From assembly GCA_034505795.1 (NCBI GenBank), contig JAPDQM010000002.1:1-64000 (forward strand): DNA of 64,000 bases, read 5' to 3'. Made by a program: the position numbers and the translations under genes. The notes below the pieces were generated by a model. It was not told the origin of the DNA. It was given only the letters and a program-made list of their open reading frames with translations, and searched no databases. How positions within the stretch are numbered: the stretch's first letter is position 1; the number at the start of each line of letters is the position of its first letter. The DNA comes from Thermofontimicrobium_A sp034505795. GTDB taxonomy: Bacteria; Zhuqueibacterota; Zhuqueibacteria; Thermofontimicrobiales; Thermofontimicrobiaceae. Below are positions 16,716 through 25,519 of the stretch, piece by piece.

Positions 16716-18914
16716 TTAATTTTCATTGGCGACAGTGGCGTCGTCGGCAATTGCCATAAAACCGGTTTCGCTGCCATTCAACCGCTCGACACTAATGATG
16801 CCCTTGATCTTCCCGATCTTGTGAATAATCGAAGTGAGGTGCTTCAAATTGCGGACCTCAATTAGCATATTGTTATGCACCATGAAGTCCTCGGTTTTTA
16901 GGACCACATTCACAATATTCGCATTGGTCGACGAGATGGCTTCAGTTACGTCGCGCAGAAAATACGGCCGATCATGCGCCACCATATACAGTCGCACCAA
17001 AAATCGCTTATCTTTATCCACATCCCATTCGACATCAATGCTGCGCTCGGGATCTTTTAATAAATTTAAAATATTCTTGCAATCGGTGCGGTGCACAATG
17101 ACGCCGCGCCCGCGCGTGATAAAACCAATAATCTTGTCACCTGGAACCGGTTGACAGCATCCCCCAAAATTGATGAGCATATTTTCGATGCCCTGCACGC
17201 GAACCCCTTTTTCAGGGCTTTTCGCCCGGCGAATGAAGCGTTTCAAAAAGGTTTCATCTTTTAATTGCTCAATTTTCTCGGGAGCAATTTTCTGAAGAAT
17301 GCCCTGAATGGGTAAATCGCCACGACCAATTGCCGCAAAAAGCTGATTGATGTCGGAGAGGCCATAGCTTTGCGCAATCTCGATCAATTCATCATCCGTC
17401 TTGCGAATATTATATTTCTTGAATTCACGCTGTGCAATCTCCTCACCCAGCTTGACACTTTGCTCAAACATCGAATCGCGAATCCAATGCTTGATCTTGC
17501 TGCGAGCTTTGGAGGTTTTGACAAATTTGATCCAGTCTTGATTGGGATGCTGTGTCTGGGACGTGATAATCTCAACAGTATCTCCACTGCGCAATCGATG
17601 ATTAAGCGGCACAATCTTGCTATTGACTTTGGCCCCAAGACAGTGATAACCCACATCGGTATGGACCGCAAACGCAAAATCTACCGGAGTCGATCCCGCC
17701 GGCAACCGGAATAGATCGCCTCTGGGCGTAAAAACAAATACCTCATCATGAAAAAGATCGATTTTGAGGTTTTCCATGAACTCGGTGGAATCGGGAGCAT
17801 CCTGCTGCCATTCCAAGACCCGGCGCAACCAGACAAAATGTTTATCGATCTCATCTTCTTTGACCCGGCCTTCCTTATAACGCCAATGTGCCGCAATGCC
17901 CTCCTCGGCGGTCCGATGCATCTCCTCGGTGCGAATCTGGATTTCAACCATTTTCCCATCCGGACCAATCACTGTGGTGTGCAGCGATTGATACATATTG
18001 GATTTGGGCGTAGCAATATAATCATTAAAACTATCGCTAACCGGTGTAAACAAACTGTGAACGATACCCAGCGCATAATAGCAGTCTTCGATTTTTTTGA
18101 CCACAATCCGCACAGCTAATAGATCATGGATCTCTTCAAATGGCAAGCCGCGCCGCTGCATCTTCATGTAGATGCTATATAGATGCTTGGGCCGTCCGGT
18201 AATACTGGCGTCGATTTGCTGCCGACTCAGTTCTTTCTGAATCGGCTGGGATATTCGTTTGATATATCGTTCGCGATCATCGCGTTTCGCATTCACTTTT
18301 CTGGCCAATTCCTCATACGCCTGCGGATTCAACGTTTTGAAGGCCAGATCTTCTAATTCCCACTTGATTTTGGCAATCCCCAACCGATGGGCAAGGGCCG
18401 CATAGACTTCCAGCGTCTCTCGTGCAATTCGCTCGCGTTTGCGCTCCGGCAAAAACTCGATAGTGCGCATATTATGCAATCGGTCGGCAAATTTGATCAG
18501 TATCACCCGAATGTCTTTGACCATGGAGATGATCATCTTGCGAAAATTTTCAGCCTGCAATTTTTCGATACTATCGAATTTCAGTTCGCTGATCTTGGTC
18601 ACCCCATCCACCAGCGTAGTGATCTCCGAGCCAAACGCTTCATGGACCTCTTCCAGCGTCACGCCGGTGTCCTCGGCCACATCGTGCAGCAGACCTCCAC
18701 AAATGGTACCAATATCCATTTTCAGATCAACCAGAATCCTGGCCACCTCCAGTGGATGTTCAAAATAAGGGTCACCCGATTTCCGCAATTGATCTTTATG
18801 CGCCTCATAACTGTATTCGTATGCTTTCCGCAATAATTTGACATCAAAGCCACGATTGTACTGTTTGATCTGCTCAATAAGCGCTTCGAGACTATGTTGA
18901 TATTTCGCTTCCAT
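16716..18914 (-). CDS. Bifunctional (p)ppGpp synthetase/hydrolase, RelA/SpoT family (Rel)
   Basis: 732 residues, full length. HD hydrolase domain: His53, His77-Asp78 (LLHDVAEDT) and downstream ED. Synthetase domain about 235-350, with GRPKHLYSIYMKM and DLLAVRIVV. TGS domain about 395-455 (VFVFTPRGDLFRLPAGSTPVDFAF). Zinc-finger/helical region (CCQPVPGDKIIGFITRG about 585). C-terminal ACT domain about 655-725. Intact HD residues indicate that hydrolysis is retained, so it is the Rel/SpoT type controlling the stringent response. It follows dnaB with a 45-base gap. Confidence 0.96.
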   Translation of the reverse strand: MEAKYQHSLEALIEQIKQYNRGFDVKLLRKAYEYSYEAHKDQLRKSGDPYFEHPLEVARILVDLKMDIGTICGGLLHDVAEDTGVTLEEVHEAFGSEITTLVDGVTKISELKFDSIEKLQAENFRKMIISMVKDIRVILIKFADRLHNMRTIEFLPERKRERIARETLEVYAALAHRLGIAKIKWELEDLAFKTLNPQAYEELARKVNAKRDDRERYIKRISQPIQKELSRQQIDASITGRPKHLYSIYMKMQRRGLPFEEIHDLLAVRIVVKKIEDCYYALGIVHSLFTPVSDSFNDYIATPKSNMYQSLHTTVIGPDGKMVEIQIRTEEMHRTAEEGIAAHWRYKEGRVKEDEIDKHFVWLRRVLEWQQDAPDSTEFMENLKIDLFHDEVFVFTPRGDLFRLPAGSTPVDFAFAVHTDVGYHCLGAKVNSKIVPLNHRLRSGDTVEIITSQTQHPNQDWIKFVKTSKARSKIKHWIRDSMFEQSVKLGEEIAQREFKKYNIRKTDDELIEIAQSYGLSDINQLFAAIGRGDLPIQGILQKIAPEKIEQLKDETFLKRFIRRAKSPEKGVRVQGIENMLINFGGCCQPVPGDKIIGFITRGRGVIVHRTDCKNILNLLKDPERSIDVEWDVDKDKRFLVRLYMVAHDRPYFLRDVTEAISSTNANIVNVVLKTEDFMVHNNMLIEVRNLKHLTSIIHKIGKIKGIISVERLNGSETGFMAIADDATVANEN

Positions 18915-18959
18915 ATCGATCCAACCAGCCTAAAAGATGTCGTATCAGGATGCAATTGT

Positions 18960-20336
18960 CTAAAATGGCTGAGCCACTTCCTGGTCAGCATAGATCCTGG
19001 TCAGATTAGCAAATAATACATATTCCTTCATAAATGCTAATTTCACGGTTCCAATCGGGCCACTGCGCTGCTTGCCGATAATGATTTCAGCAATGCCCTC
19101 CTCCTCGGTGCGCCCATACACCTCGGGGCGATAGATAAAAATTACCACATCAGCATCCTGCTCGATAGCACCCGATTCTCGCAGGTCCGACAACATTGGC
19201 CGCCGGTCGCCTCCGCGCGACTCTACGGCTCGCGACAACTGTGACAACGCAATCACCGGAATGTTCAACTCCTTGGCCAGCGCTTTCAGCGCCTGAGAGA
19301 TCGAGGAGATCTCCTGTTGACGACTCTCACTGCCCGGTGGACCTTGAATCAATTGCAAGTAATCGACGATCAGTAAGCCGATCTTTTTTTCATATTTCAA
19401 GCGCCGCGCTTTCGCTTTGATCTCTAGAATGCTGAGCGCAGGCGAATCATCCAGGTAGATGGGTGCCTCGGCCAGCACCCCTACGGACAGACTGAGTTTC
19501 TGCCAATCGTCCTTCGGTAGTTTGCCGGTTCGCACCGCATGGGAATCTACTCGGGCTTCGCTACAGAGCATGCGCATAGCCAATTGATAGGCAGCCATTT
19601 CCAGGCTGAAAATACCCACCGGCACTCCATGCTCGACGGCAGCATTCCGAGCGATGTTCAAACAAAAAGCGGTCTTGCCCATCGAGGGGCGGCCTGCGAC
19701 GACAATCAGATCCGAATTCTGGAAGCCCGATGTCTTCTCATCTAATTCGGCAAACCCCGATGGAATCCCGGTTACCCCTCCCATCTTGCCATGAAAACTT
19801 TCAATGCGCTCAAAGGTCTCGTGCATGGTTTGGTAGATCGAAACAAAGCCCTTTTTAAGCCGCCGTTCCGACAGCACAAAGACCTCTTTTTCAACGTCAT
19901 CAAGCAAACTATAGACATCGCCCTTATGCTCGTAAGCGCGATTGGTAATATCCGTAGTCACATTGATCAAACGCCGCAATAATGCTTTTTCCAGCACGAT
20001 TTTGGCATAAAATTCGATATTCGCCGCTGATGGTACTTTTTCCGAAAGCTGAATGAGATAGTAATTGCCGCCAACCTCTTCCAATTGGCCTTTCTTTTTC
20101 AAATGATCGGCCAGTGTAATCACATCGATTGGCTCTTGATGATCATACAGCTCCACTGCCGCCTTGAAAATTTTTTGGTGCGCAGTTTTATAAAAACAGT
20201 TCTCGTCCAGCAATTCCAGCGCTTTGCCAACCGCATCGCTTTCCAAGAACATCGCTCCTAACACCGCCATTTCCGCTTCGATATCCTGGGGCGGCAGGCG
20301 CTGTATTTTTGTCTCTTCTTTTCGGGCCAGTTCCAT
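18960..20336 (-). CDS. dnaB: Replicative DNA helicase DnaB
   Basis: 458 residues, no intein. The N-terminal domain starts at PQDIEAEMAVLGAMF (about 17), typical of DnaB. The RecA-like domain has Walker A GRPSMGKTAF (about 206), Walker B IVDYLQLI (about 310), the QEISSISQALKALAKEL block and a C-terminal arginine-finger stretch (KQRSGPIGTVKLAF). It unwinds DNA at the fork as a hexamer. It starts only 4 bases after the uracil-DNA glycosylase gene, so replication and repair genes share one transcript. Confidence 0.97.
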   Translation of the reverse strand: MELARKEETKIQRLPPQDIEAEMAVLGAMFLESDAVGKALELLDENCFYKTAHQKIFKAAVELYDHQEPIDVITLADHLKKKGQLEEVGGNYYLIQLSEKVPSAANIEFYAKIVLEKALLRRLINVTTDITNRAYEHKGDVYSLLDDVEKEVFVLSERRLKKGFVSIYQTMHETFERIESFHGKMGGVTGIPSGFAELDEKTSGFQNSDLIVVAGRPSMGKTAFCLNIARNAAVEHGVPVGIFSLEMAAYQLAMRMLCSEARVDSHAVRTGKLPKDDWQKLSLSVGVLAEAPIYLDDSPALSILEIKAKARRLKYEKKIGLLIVDYLQLIQGPPGSESRQQEISSISQALKALAKELNIPVIALSQLSRAVESRGGDRRPMLSDLRESGAIEQDADVVIFIYRPEVYGRTEEEGIAEIIIGKQRSGPIGTVKLAFMKEYVLFANLTRIYADQEVAQPF

Positions 20337-20339
20337 TTT

Positions 20340-21050
20340 TTACTGAAATAGTTTTTGAAACAATTGAACATCTTCCCACGTGCTGCGCTTCAGCTCGGGA
20401 TTTCGAAGCAAGGCCGCTGGATGATAGGTAACCACCACTTTCGCTCCAAACGCCTCATGAACACGACCTCGCAAATTGGCAATAGCCGCATCGGTCTGCA
20501 AGAGCACACCGGCGGCAATTCGCCCTAATAACAAAATGCACTGCGGCTGAATAATTTCCAGTTGCTGCTTTAGCAGCGGAAAGCAGGTTTGGCATTCCTC
20601 TGGCAGCGGATCGCGATTGTCAGGCGGCCGACACTTAACCACATTCGTGATAAACACGTCCCGCCGCGTGAGCTGAATCGCCTGCAAAATCTTATCCAAC
20701 AATTGCCCTGCATTGCCCACGAACGGTACCCCCGCTTGATCTTCATGGTAACCTGGCGCCTCACCAATCAGCATCAATCGGACGCCCGGTTCCCCGCTGC
20801 CGAAGACGATGCGCGTTCGCTGCCTTGCCAATCCGCAACGTTGACAATTCCGATAGGCATCGTACGCTTGCTCTAACCGAGTTTGCTGTCGTTCGGCAGC
20901 ACCCATTTTCAATTGGTTCGGATCATATTCCAGATACAGCTCATCGCCGTAAAGCTCCCGCTCCCCCTGAAAGAAATCTTTCATCTGGTTAAGCAGCAGA
21001 ACGATTTCAGCATCTGGCTCCGGCTCCATTTTCAGTGGCTGCGTCATCAT
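20340..21050 (-). CDS. udg: Uracil-DNA glycosylase, family 4-type (Fe-S)
   Basis: 236 residues with an N-terminal extension of about 55 residues of unclear role. The family 4 core shows the iron-sulphur Cys pair CQRCGLAR (about 72), motif GEAPGYHEDQAGVPFVGNAG, NVVKCRPPDNRDPLPEE with two further Cys (KC and ECQTC), and the C-terminal motif HPAALLRNPELK. It removes uracil from DNA in base excision repair. It lies between coaBC and dnaB on the same strand, with a 272-base gap to coaBC. Confidence 0.93.
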   Translation of the reverse strand: MMTQPLKMEPEPDAEIVLLLNQMKDFFQGERELYGDELYLEYDPNQLKMGAAERQQTRLEQAYDAYRNCQRCGLARQRTRIVFGSGEPGVRLMLIGEAPGYHEDQAGVPFVGNAGQLLDKILQAIQLTRRDVFITNVVKCRPPDNRDPLPEECQTCFPLLKQQLEIIQPQCILLLGRIAAGVLLQTDAAIANLRGRVHEAFGAKVVVTYHPAALLRNPELKRSTWEDVQLFQKLFQ

Positions 21051-21323
21051 TTAATATTTACCGTTCACCCTTAGCTTTTGGGCAAAATTTTTGACCTCTC
21101 AATGTCACCCGCATGCCCATTTGCGATTTCAAGGGATGCGCTTACGCTATCTCCCTTGCGAAAGTTCTGTCACTGCCATCCAATAGAAGATTGCGTTAGC
21201 CATCCCACTCTTGCGGTCATGACTTTTTATCATCAGCCGCTGCGCTTTTCCATTGCCAATGATCAATGAAAATATGAGCCTCAAATAAAGGCGCTCAGTA
21301 ATGTTTCAAATTTGGTCGCGATA

Positions 21324-22520
21324 CTACATTGGCATTCGCGACACAATTTCATCAATAATCCGGTTCGCCACTTGAAATTTGCTCATCAAAGGCAATTTTT
21401 CAACATGCCCCTGAGCATCGATCAGCGTGACGATGTTAGTATCGGTTTGAAAGCCGGCTCCAGGCGCCAGCGGATTATTGACGACGATCAGATCAAGATG
21501 CTTTTCCTGCAGTTTTGCCTGCGCATGAGCGATTTCATTATCGGTCTCCAGGGCGAACCCCACCAGCAATCGCCGATTCTTCTGTTGACCAATCGTTTTT
21601 AGGATATCTCTGGTCTTTTCCAACTGCATCTCACCAACAAATTGATCTTTTTTGATCTTGTGCGCCGAGTAGAAGGCCGGTTTGAAATCCGCCACCGCCG
21701 CAGCCATTATGACGATGTCCTGGCGCTCCAGATGCTGCATGACCGCATCAGCCATCTCATCACTGGTTCGCACCTGAATGTAGTGAACATCGTCAAACGG
21801 CATTAACGACGTTGGCCCGCTAATCAACGTCACCTCGGCACCTCGAAGCGCCGCAGCCGTTGCCAGTTCAAAACCCATTTTGCCGGATGCGGCATTGGTG
21901 ATAAAGCGCACGGGATCGATGGGCTCCTCAGTCCGACTGGCGGTAATCAACACCCGCTTGCCAGCCAGTTCTGTGGTTCCCAACAACACCCGCCGCAGCT
22001 TATTGATGATACGATGTGTATCTGCCAGACGCCCAATTCCAAACTCACCGCACGCCAATTCACCCTCGCCTGCGGCTACGAAGTGATAGCCCAACTGCTG
22101 AAGTTTTTCGACGTTGCTTAGGTACAACGGATTGCCGATCATTTCCTTGTTCATGGCCGGACAGAAAACCACCGGTGCAGTTGTAGCCATTATTAGGGTC
22201 GTCAGCAAATTGTCGGCCAGGCCGTTAGCGATCTTGCCAATGGTATTAGCAGTCGCCGGACAAATCAACACCACATCGGCCCAGCGCGCAGCCTCGATGT
22301 GGATGGTTGTGGTGGCGTATTCTTCGCCAAACATCTCACCCAGCACAGGATTTTCCGCCAAAGTCGCCAGGGTCAACGGTGTTACAAACTGCCTGGCAGC
22401 AGCGGTCAGCACCACGCGAATTTCGGCATGTTGCCGTTTCAATTCTCGTATTAATTCACAGCTTTTATAAGCAGCTATGCCACCGGTGATGCCCAGCAAA
22501 ATTTTCTTTTGAGCAAACAT
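21324..22520 (-). CDS. coaBC: Bifunctional phosphopantothenoylcysteine decarboxylase / phosphopantothenate-cysteine ligase CoaBC
   Basis: About 398 residues from ATG 22520, which begins at the family's normal N-terminus (KKILLGITGGIAAYKS). The CoaC half has IHIEAARWADVVLICPATANTIGKIANGLADNLL with the active His and the ASANT-like loop, and CPAMN with the active-site Cys region. The CoaB half starts near residue 190 (ITASRTEEPIDPVRFITNAASGKMG) and holds the KIKK motif. The two steps convert 4'-phosphopantothenate to 4'-phosphopantetheine for CoA. It follows rpoZ by two bases. Confidence 0.97.
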   Translation of the reverse strand: MFAQKKILLGITGGIAAYKSCELIRELKRQHAEIRVVLTAAARQFVTPLTLATLAENPVLGEMFGEEYATTTIHIEAARWADVVLICPATANTIGKIANGLADNLLTTLIMATTAPVVFCPAMNKEMIGNPLYLSNVEKLQQLGYHFVAAGEGELACGEFGIGRLADTHRIINKLRRVLLGTTELAGKRVLITASRTEEPIDPVRFITNAASGKMGFELATAAALRGAEVTLISGPTSLMPFDDVHYIQVRTSDEMADAVMQHLERQDIVIMAAAVADFKPAFYSAHKIKKDQFVGEMQLEKTRDILKTIGQQKNRRLLVGFALETDNEIAHAQAKLQEKHLDLIVVNNPLAPGAGFQTDTNIVTLIDAQGHVEKLPLMSKFQVANRIIDEIVSRMPM

Positions 22521-22522
22521 GC

Positions 22523-22840
22523 CTAATTTTCGCGCTCTTCCATTGCTTCCTGCACACCATAATCCCACTTGATTTTGCCAGCCAGCATCTCCTGAATTGC
22601 CAGTTCCGTGGGCTTCGGCAATTTAATTATCTTTCGTTCAACGGTGACCTCTTCCGGCTCCTCAAGTTCTTCATCTTCTTCATCAAAGGCATCCATCGAT
22701 TCATCCATCACCGTCTCGCGCTCGATTACATGCTTCTGCTCTTCATTAATCTGACGGGCGCGCTTGGCTATAATCACAATCGCTTCATAAATATTATCAC
22801 TATACTTGGTCAACTCACTCAATGGAATAGTACTGGACAT
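22523..22840 (-). CDS. rpoZ: DNA-directed RNA polymerase omega subunit
   Basis: 105 residues. The core blocks NIYEAIVIIAKRARQI (about 16-31) and LPKPTELAIQEMLAGKI (about 74-90) match RpoZ of the FCB group. Between them, about residues 40-68 form a very acidic insertion (14 Asp/Glu in about 22 positions) absent from E. coli omega. It supports RNA polymerase assembly and can form part of a ppGpp site. Placement between gmk and coaBC is the standard arrangement. The gap 22841-23132 upstream shows no gene. Confidence 0.93.
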   Translation of the reverse strand: MSSTIPLSELTKYSDNIYEAIVIIAKRARQINEEQKHVIERETVMDESMDAFDEEDEELEEPEEVTVERKIIKLPKPTELAIQEMLAGKIKWDYGVQEAMEEREN

Positions 22841-23132
22841 ATTCTTTGGCCTCCTGTTACGAATTGCTTTCGTTCAATCATTTGCTTTGAATAATTATCT
22901 CCGGTGCCCCTATCTGGCAAAAAGATCTGGTCGGATTACAACTCACTTTTCTGACCGGCACAGAGCTTCTTGCCAATCGCATGATGGTTATATTCGCTCC
23001 ATCATGCGAGCCAGTTCCGGCAAAGACGTAGTTGGCAGATTATGATCAAATATAAAAAACCTTTCGCTTGACTGCCACCATTGCTGTCAAAGGGCTGATC
23101 CAGAGGTTATCAAAGCAACTTTTTAGCTATCT

Positions 23133-23705
23133 TCAGTTATGTTTCTTTCGAAATTCGAAAATCACCTGAACCACCTCGTCGATGGTTCGCTGGAGATCAT
23201 CGTTGATAATGATATAATCAAATTGGCTCGCTTTCTTCATTTCCAGTGGAATTCGTTCCAATCGCCGATTGATAGCCTCCGCCGAATCGGTCTTTCGTGC
23301 CCGCAAGCGCTCGACCAATTTATCAATGGAAGGCGGCGCTAGAAAAATGGTCAGGCAAATTTGGGGATAGCGTTCCGCGATGCGCAACGCACCATTCACA
23401 TCGATATCCAGCAGGACCATTTTCCCCTGATTGATGGCCTCATCGATAAATTGCCTGGGCGTGCCATAGTAATAGTCATGAACGTGTTCCCATTCCAGCA
23501 ACCGATCATCGCGAATGAATTGCTCAAACTCTTCCGGTGACAGAAATAGATAATCGGTCCCATGTATCTCCCCCGGTCGTGGCGGTCGAGTGGTGGCGGA
23601 AACAGAATATACAAAATCATTCGGATACTGCTGCAGTATCGCTCGAATCACCGATGTCTTGCCTCCGCCTGAAGGAGAAGAGAAAATGATCAACAAACCG
23701 CGCAT
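23133..23705 (-). CDS. gmk: Guanylate kinase
   Basis: 190 residues, normal length. P-loop SPSGGGKTSV (about 9-18), GMP-binding block SVSATTRPPRPGEIHGTDYLF (about 33-53), and the DIDVNGALRI stretch. It phosphorylates GMP to GDP. It starts three bases after remA and belongs to the yicC-remA-gmk-rpoZ-coaBC block. Confidence 0.97.
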   Translation of the reverse strand: MRGLLIIFSSPSGGGKTSVIRAILQQYPNDFVYSVSATTRPPRPGEIHGTDYLFLSPEEFEQFIRDDRLLEWEHVHDYYYGTPRQFIDEAINQGKMVLLDIDVNGALRIAERYPQICLTIFLAPPSIDKLVERLRARKTDSAEAINRRLERIPLEMKKASQFDYIIINDDLQRTIDEVVQVIFEFRKKHN

Positions 23706-23708
23706 CGA

Positions 23709-23975
23709 TTAACCATCGCCCTCCGGGTTCAGGCTCGACCGATCATTTGCCGCTTGCACCCGATGTACAATCGTATCGGGCGCATTGGCGGAGAGAATGA
23801 CATGGTTGCTATCAACAATGATGACAGATTTGGTTTTCTTGCCCATGGTGGCATCAACCAATTTACCATTCTCACGAGCACCATTGATCAAAATTTTAGT
23901 TGGTCGCGAGCCTGGAGCTACTACCGCCACAATACGCTCGGCCATCACGTAATTTCGATAACCAATACTAATCAT
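23709..23975 (-). CDS. remA: RemA/DUF370 family regulatory protein
   Basis: 88 residues, matching the DUF370 family: starts with SIGYRNYVMAERIVAVV and has the RPTKILINGARENGKLVDATMGKKTKSVIIVDSNHV core. Bacillus RemA is a DNA-binding activator of matrix and osmoprotection genes that forms ring-like oligomers. In other phyla the targets are unknown. Position between yicC and gmk is strongly conserved across bacteria. The gap to yicC (23976-24198) has no evident gene. Confidence 0.93.
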   Translation of the reverse strand: MISIGYRNYVMAERIVAVVAPGSRPTKILINGARENGKLVDATMGKKTKSVIIVDSNHVILSANAPDTIVHRVQAANDRSSLNPEGDG

Positions 23976-24198
23976 GTCTTCAATCTACCTCAGCTATCAA
24001 ATTTAAGCCGCCTCGCTGCCACATCGTCGCTGCATCACAAATACCAGGGCGATCTGGCGTTCTTCCGTTCCAGTCACAAATTTCTTGGACGCAATCCGAC
24101 TTCATTTGCCACTTGGCAAGCCATTATTAATCGATGTACCTTCGAACTGGCTGCGAAAATTCCGCCAAACCTTTCTGTTGCCGTCAGCATGGTATGGA

Positions 24199-25080
24199 TT
24201 ATTCAATATTCTGTACCTGTTCTCGTATCTTTTCTATCTCTTCTTTGATGTCAACGACAAGATGGGCAATCTCTGCCTGCAGGGCTTTGGCGCCAATGGT
24301 ATTGGCTTCACGCGTCATTTCCTGGAGCAAGAAATTCATCTTTCTGCCACTGGCTTCGTCCGATTTTAAAATATCCAGAAAAAGAGTATTGTGACTGCGG
24401 AAGCGGACGCACTCCTCGGTCACATCCATCCGATTGATCATCAAGGCAATTTCAGTTTCCAGGCGAGAGGCTTCAATATCCGTATCGTGCAAAATCTCCT
24501 GGATTTTTTGTCGCAACTTCTCCAGTTCTTCGTTAGCCCGCTGGCGGGAAATCGCTTCGATGCGCGCGATCTTTTCGGTCAACAGATCGATGCGCTGCAT
24601 CAGATCCCGAGCCAACTGCTCTCCTTCCTGCTGTCGCATTTGCCGAAGTTGCTCCAGCGCCATTGTCAGCGCGCTTTCGATCGCTTGCCAGAGGCCGTCC
24701 TCGGCATAACCTTCTTCATCGTAAGTAATGACATCCGTAAAATGGAGCAGATGATCCAATTTCAGGCGACCAGGTATTTTTAAGTCGCGTTTCAATGCTC
24801 GCAGCAGATTCCAATACACGCGTGCTGAATCCTTATTGATGGTCAGGCCGTTGGCGAGCTCTTCCTGATTGCTCTTCAGATTCACAAAGATATTCAACCG
24901 CCCTCGTGTCACGTAGTTTTTGACCAACGCTTTCACTTCATTTTCGAGATGCGAAAAACTACGGGGCAATCGGACCTGCACATCAAGATACCGATTGTTC
25001 ACCGAACGCACTTCTGCAAGTACTTCATAGTCCTCCTTCTTGACTTCACCACGACCGAAACCGGTCATACTTGATATCAT
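24199..25080 (-). CDS. yicC: YicC family endoribonuclease-like protein
   Basis: 293 residues. Starts with the family hallmark MISSMTGFGR and contains VRSVNNRYLDVQVRLPR (about 27-43). It ends with the DUF1732 block (LDILKSDEASGRKMNFLLQEMTREANTIGAKA). YicC proteins have been reported to act as endoribonucleases, for example against small RNA targets. It is first in the block leading to remA, gmk, rpoZ and coaBC, behind a strong promoter. Confidence 0.95.
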   Translation of the reverse strand: MISSMTGFGRGEVKKEDYEVLAEVRSVNNRYLDVQVRLPRSFSHLENEVKALVKNYVTRGRLNIFVNLKSNQEELANGLTINKDSARVYWNLLRALKRDLKIPGRLKLDHLLHFTDVITYDEEGYAEDGLWQAIESALTMALEQLRQMRQQEGEQLARDLMQRIDLLTEKIARIEAISRQRANEELEKLRQKIQEILHDTDIEASRLETEIALMINRMDVTEECVRFRSHNTLFLDILKSDEASGRKMNFLLQEMTREANTIGAKALQAEIAHLVVDIKEEIEKIREQVQNIE

Positions 25081-25133
25081 AATATTACCACAAACTATAA
25101 TTGAGGATAAATAAATGCTTAAAATTAAGAATG

Positions 25134-25162
25134 AGTATACAAATTTTTTTTGAATTTGTCAA
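25134..25162 (-). promoter_or_regulatory. Sigma70-type promoter of the yicC operon
   Basis: On the minus strand, TTGACA (25157-25162) and TATACT (25134-25139) are separated by exactly 17 bases, again with a run of eight A ending in TTTG. Architecture and spacer closely resemble those of the mraZ promoter. The leader to the yicC start is about 50 bases. Confidence 0.85.
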
Positions 25163-25218
25163 ACATTTTTTTTGATGTTTTTCTTTTTTTTTAAAGAGTT
25201 ACCCTGGTCATGATATAT

Positions 25219-25243
25219 AAAAAGGTCTTTAATAAGACCTTTT
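25219..25243 (-). terminator. Terminator after the PorV-like gene (copy 2)
   Basis: A perfect 10-bp stem (AAAAGGTCTT with its complement, 25220-25229 and 25234-25243) has a 4-base loop. On the minus strand the stem ends in five U followed by AU-rich sequence. It separates the PorV-like transcript from the yicC promoter. The A-rich 5' arm means it may also stop plus-strand transcription. Confidence 0.75.
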
Positions 25244-25362
25244 CAAGTTCGATACCACCATATATAGTTGACTCTTTCGCCGCAGCATACCATGAACCAC
25301 CTCTGCTTTGCCGCCACGCCAACCCAGGAGATATGAACACAACAATGGTGCCGCGAGAGTTT

Positions 25363-25476
25363 CTATTCTGAATTCACATCCTCAGACTCAATGTTGCGTC
25401 GTTGAAGCGGATCATAAGAAGAATAACCACTTGAGGCAGTGTTCGACCGAGAGTTAAAGAAGCCTGGATCCTCCAT
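25363..25476 (-). CDS. Possible 37-residue hydrophilic protein
   Basis: An open frame from ATG 25476 (or GTG 25500, giving 45 residues) to TAG at 25363. It lies between the PorV-like gene (copy 2) and its terminator. The peptide is polar, rich in Ser, Asn and acidic residues, with no hydrophobic segment. Composition looks protein-like rather than random, and the location inside the transcribed unit fits. However, no good SD precedes either start and no family is recognised. It could also be the decayed end of a longer gene. Confidence 0.3.
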   Translation of the reverse strand: MEDPGFFNSRSNTASSGYSSYDPLQRRNIESEDVNSE

Positions 25477-25519
25477 TTGTTTTCTGAGATACTTATTCAC
25501 CCCTGTAACGAGTACGCCA

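Noticed and set aside
18960..20336. Intein in dnaB
   Set aside because: DnaB is a frequent intein host, but this gene is 458 codons, the normal size, with uninterrupted Walker motifs.
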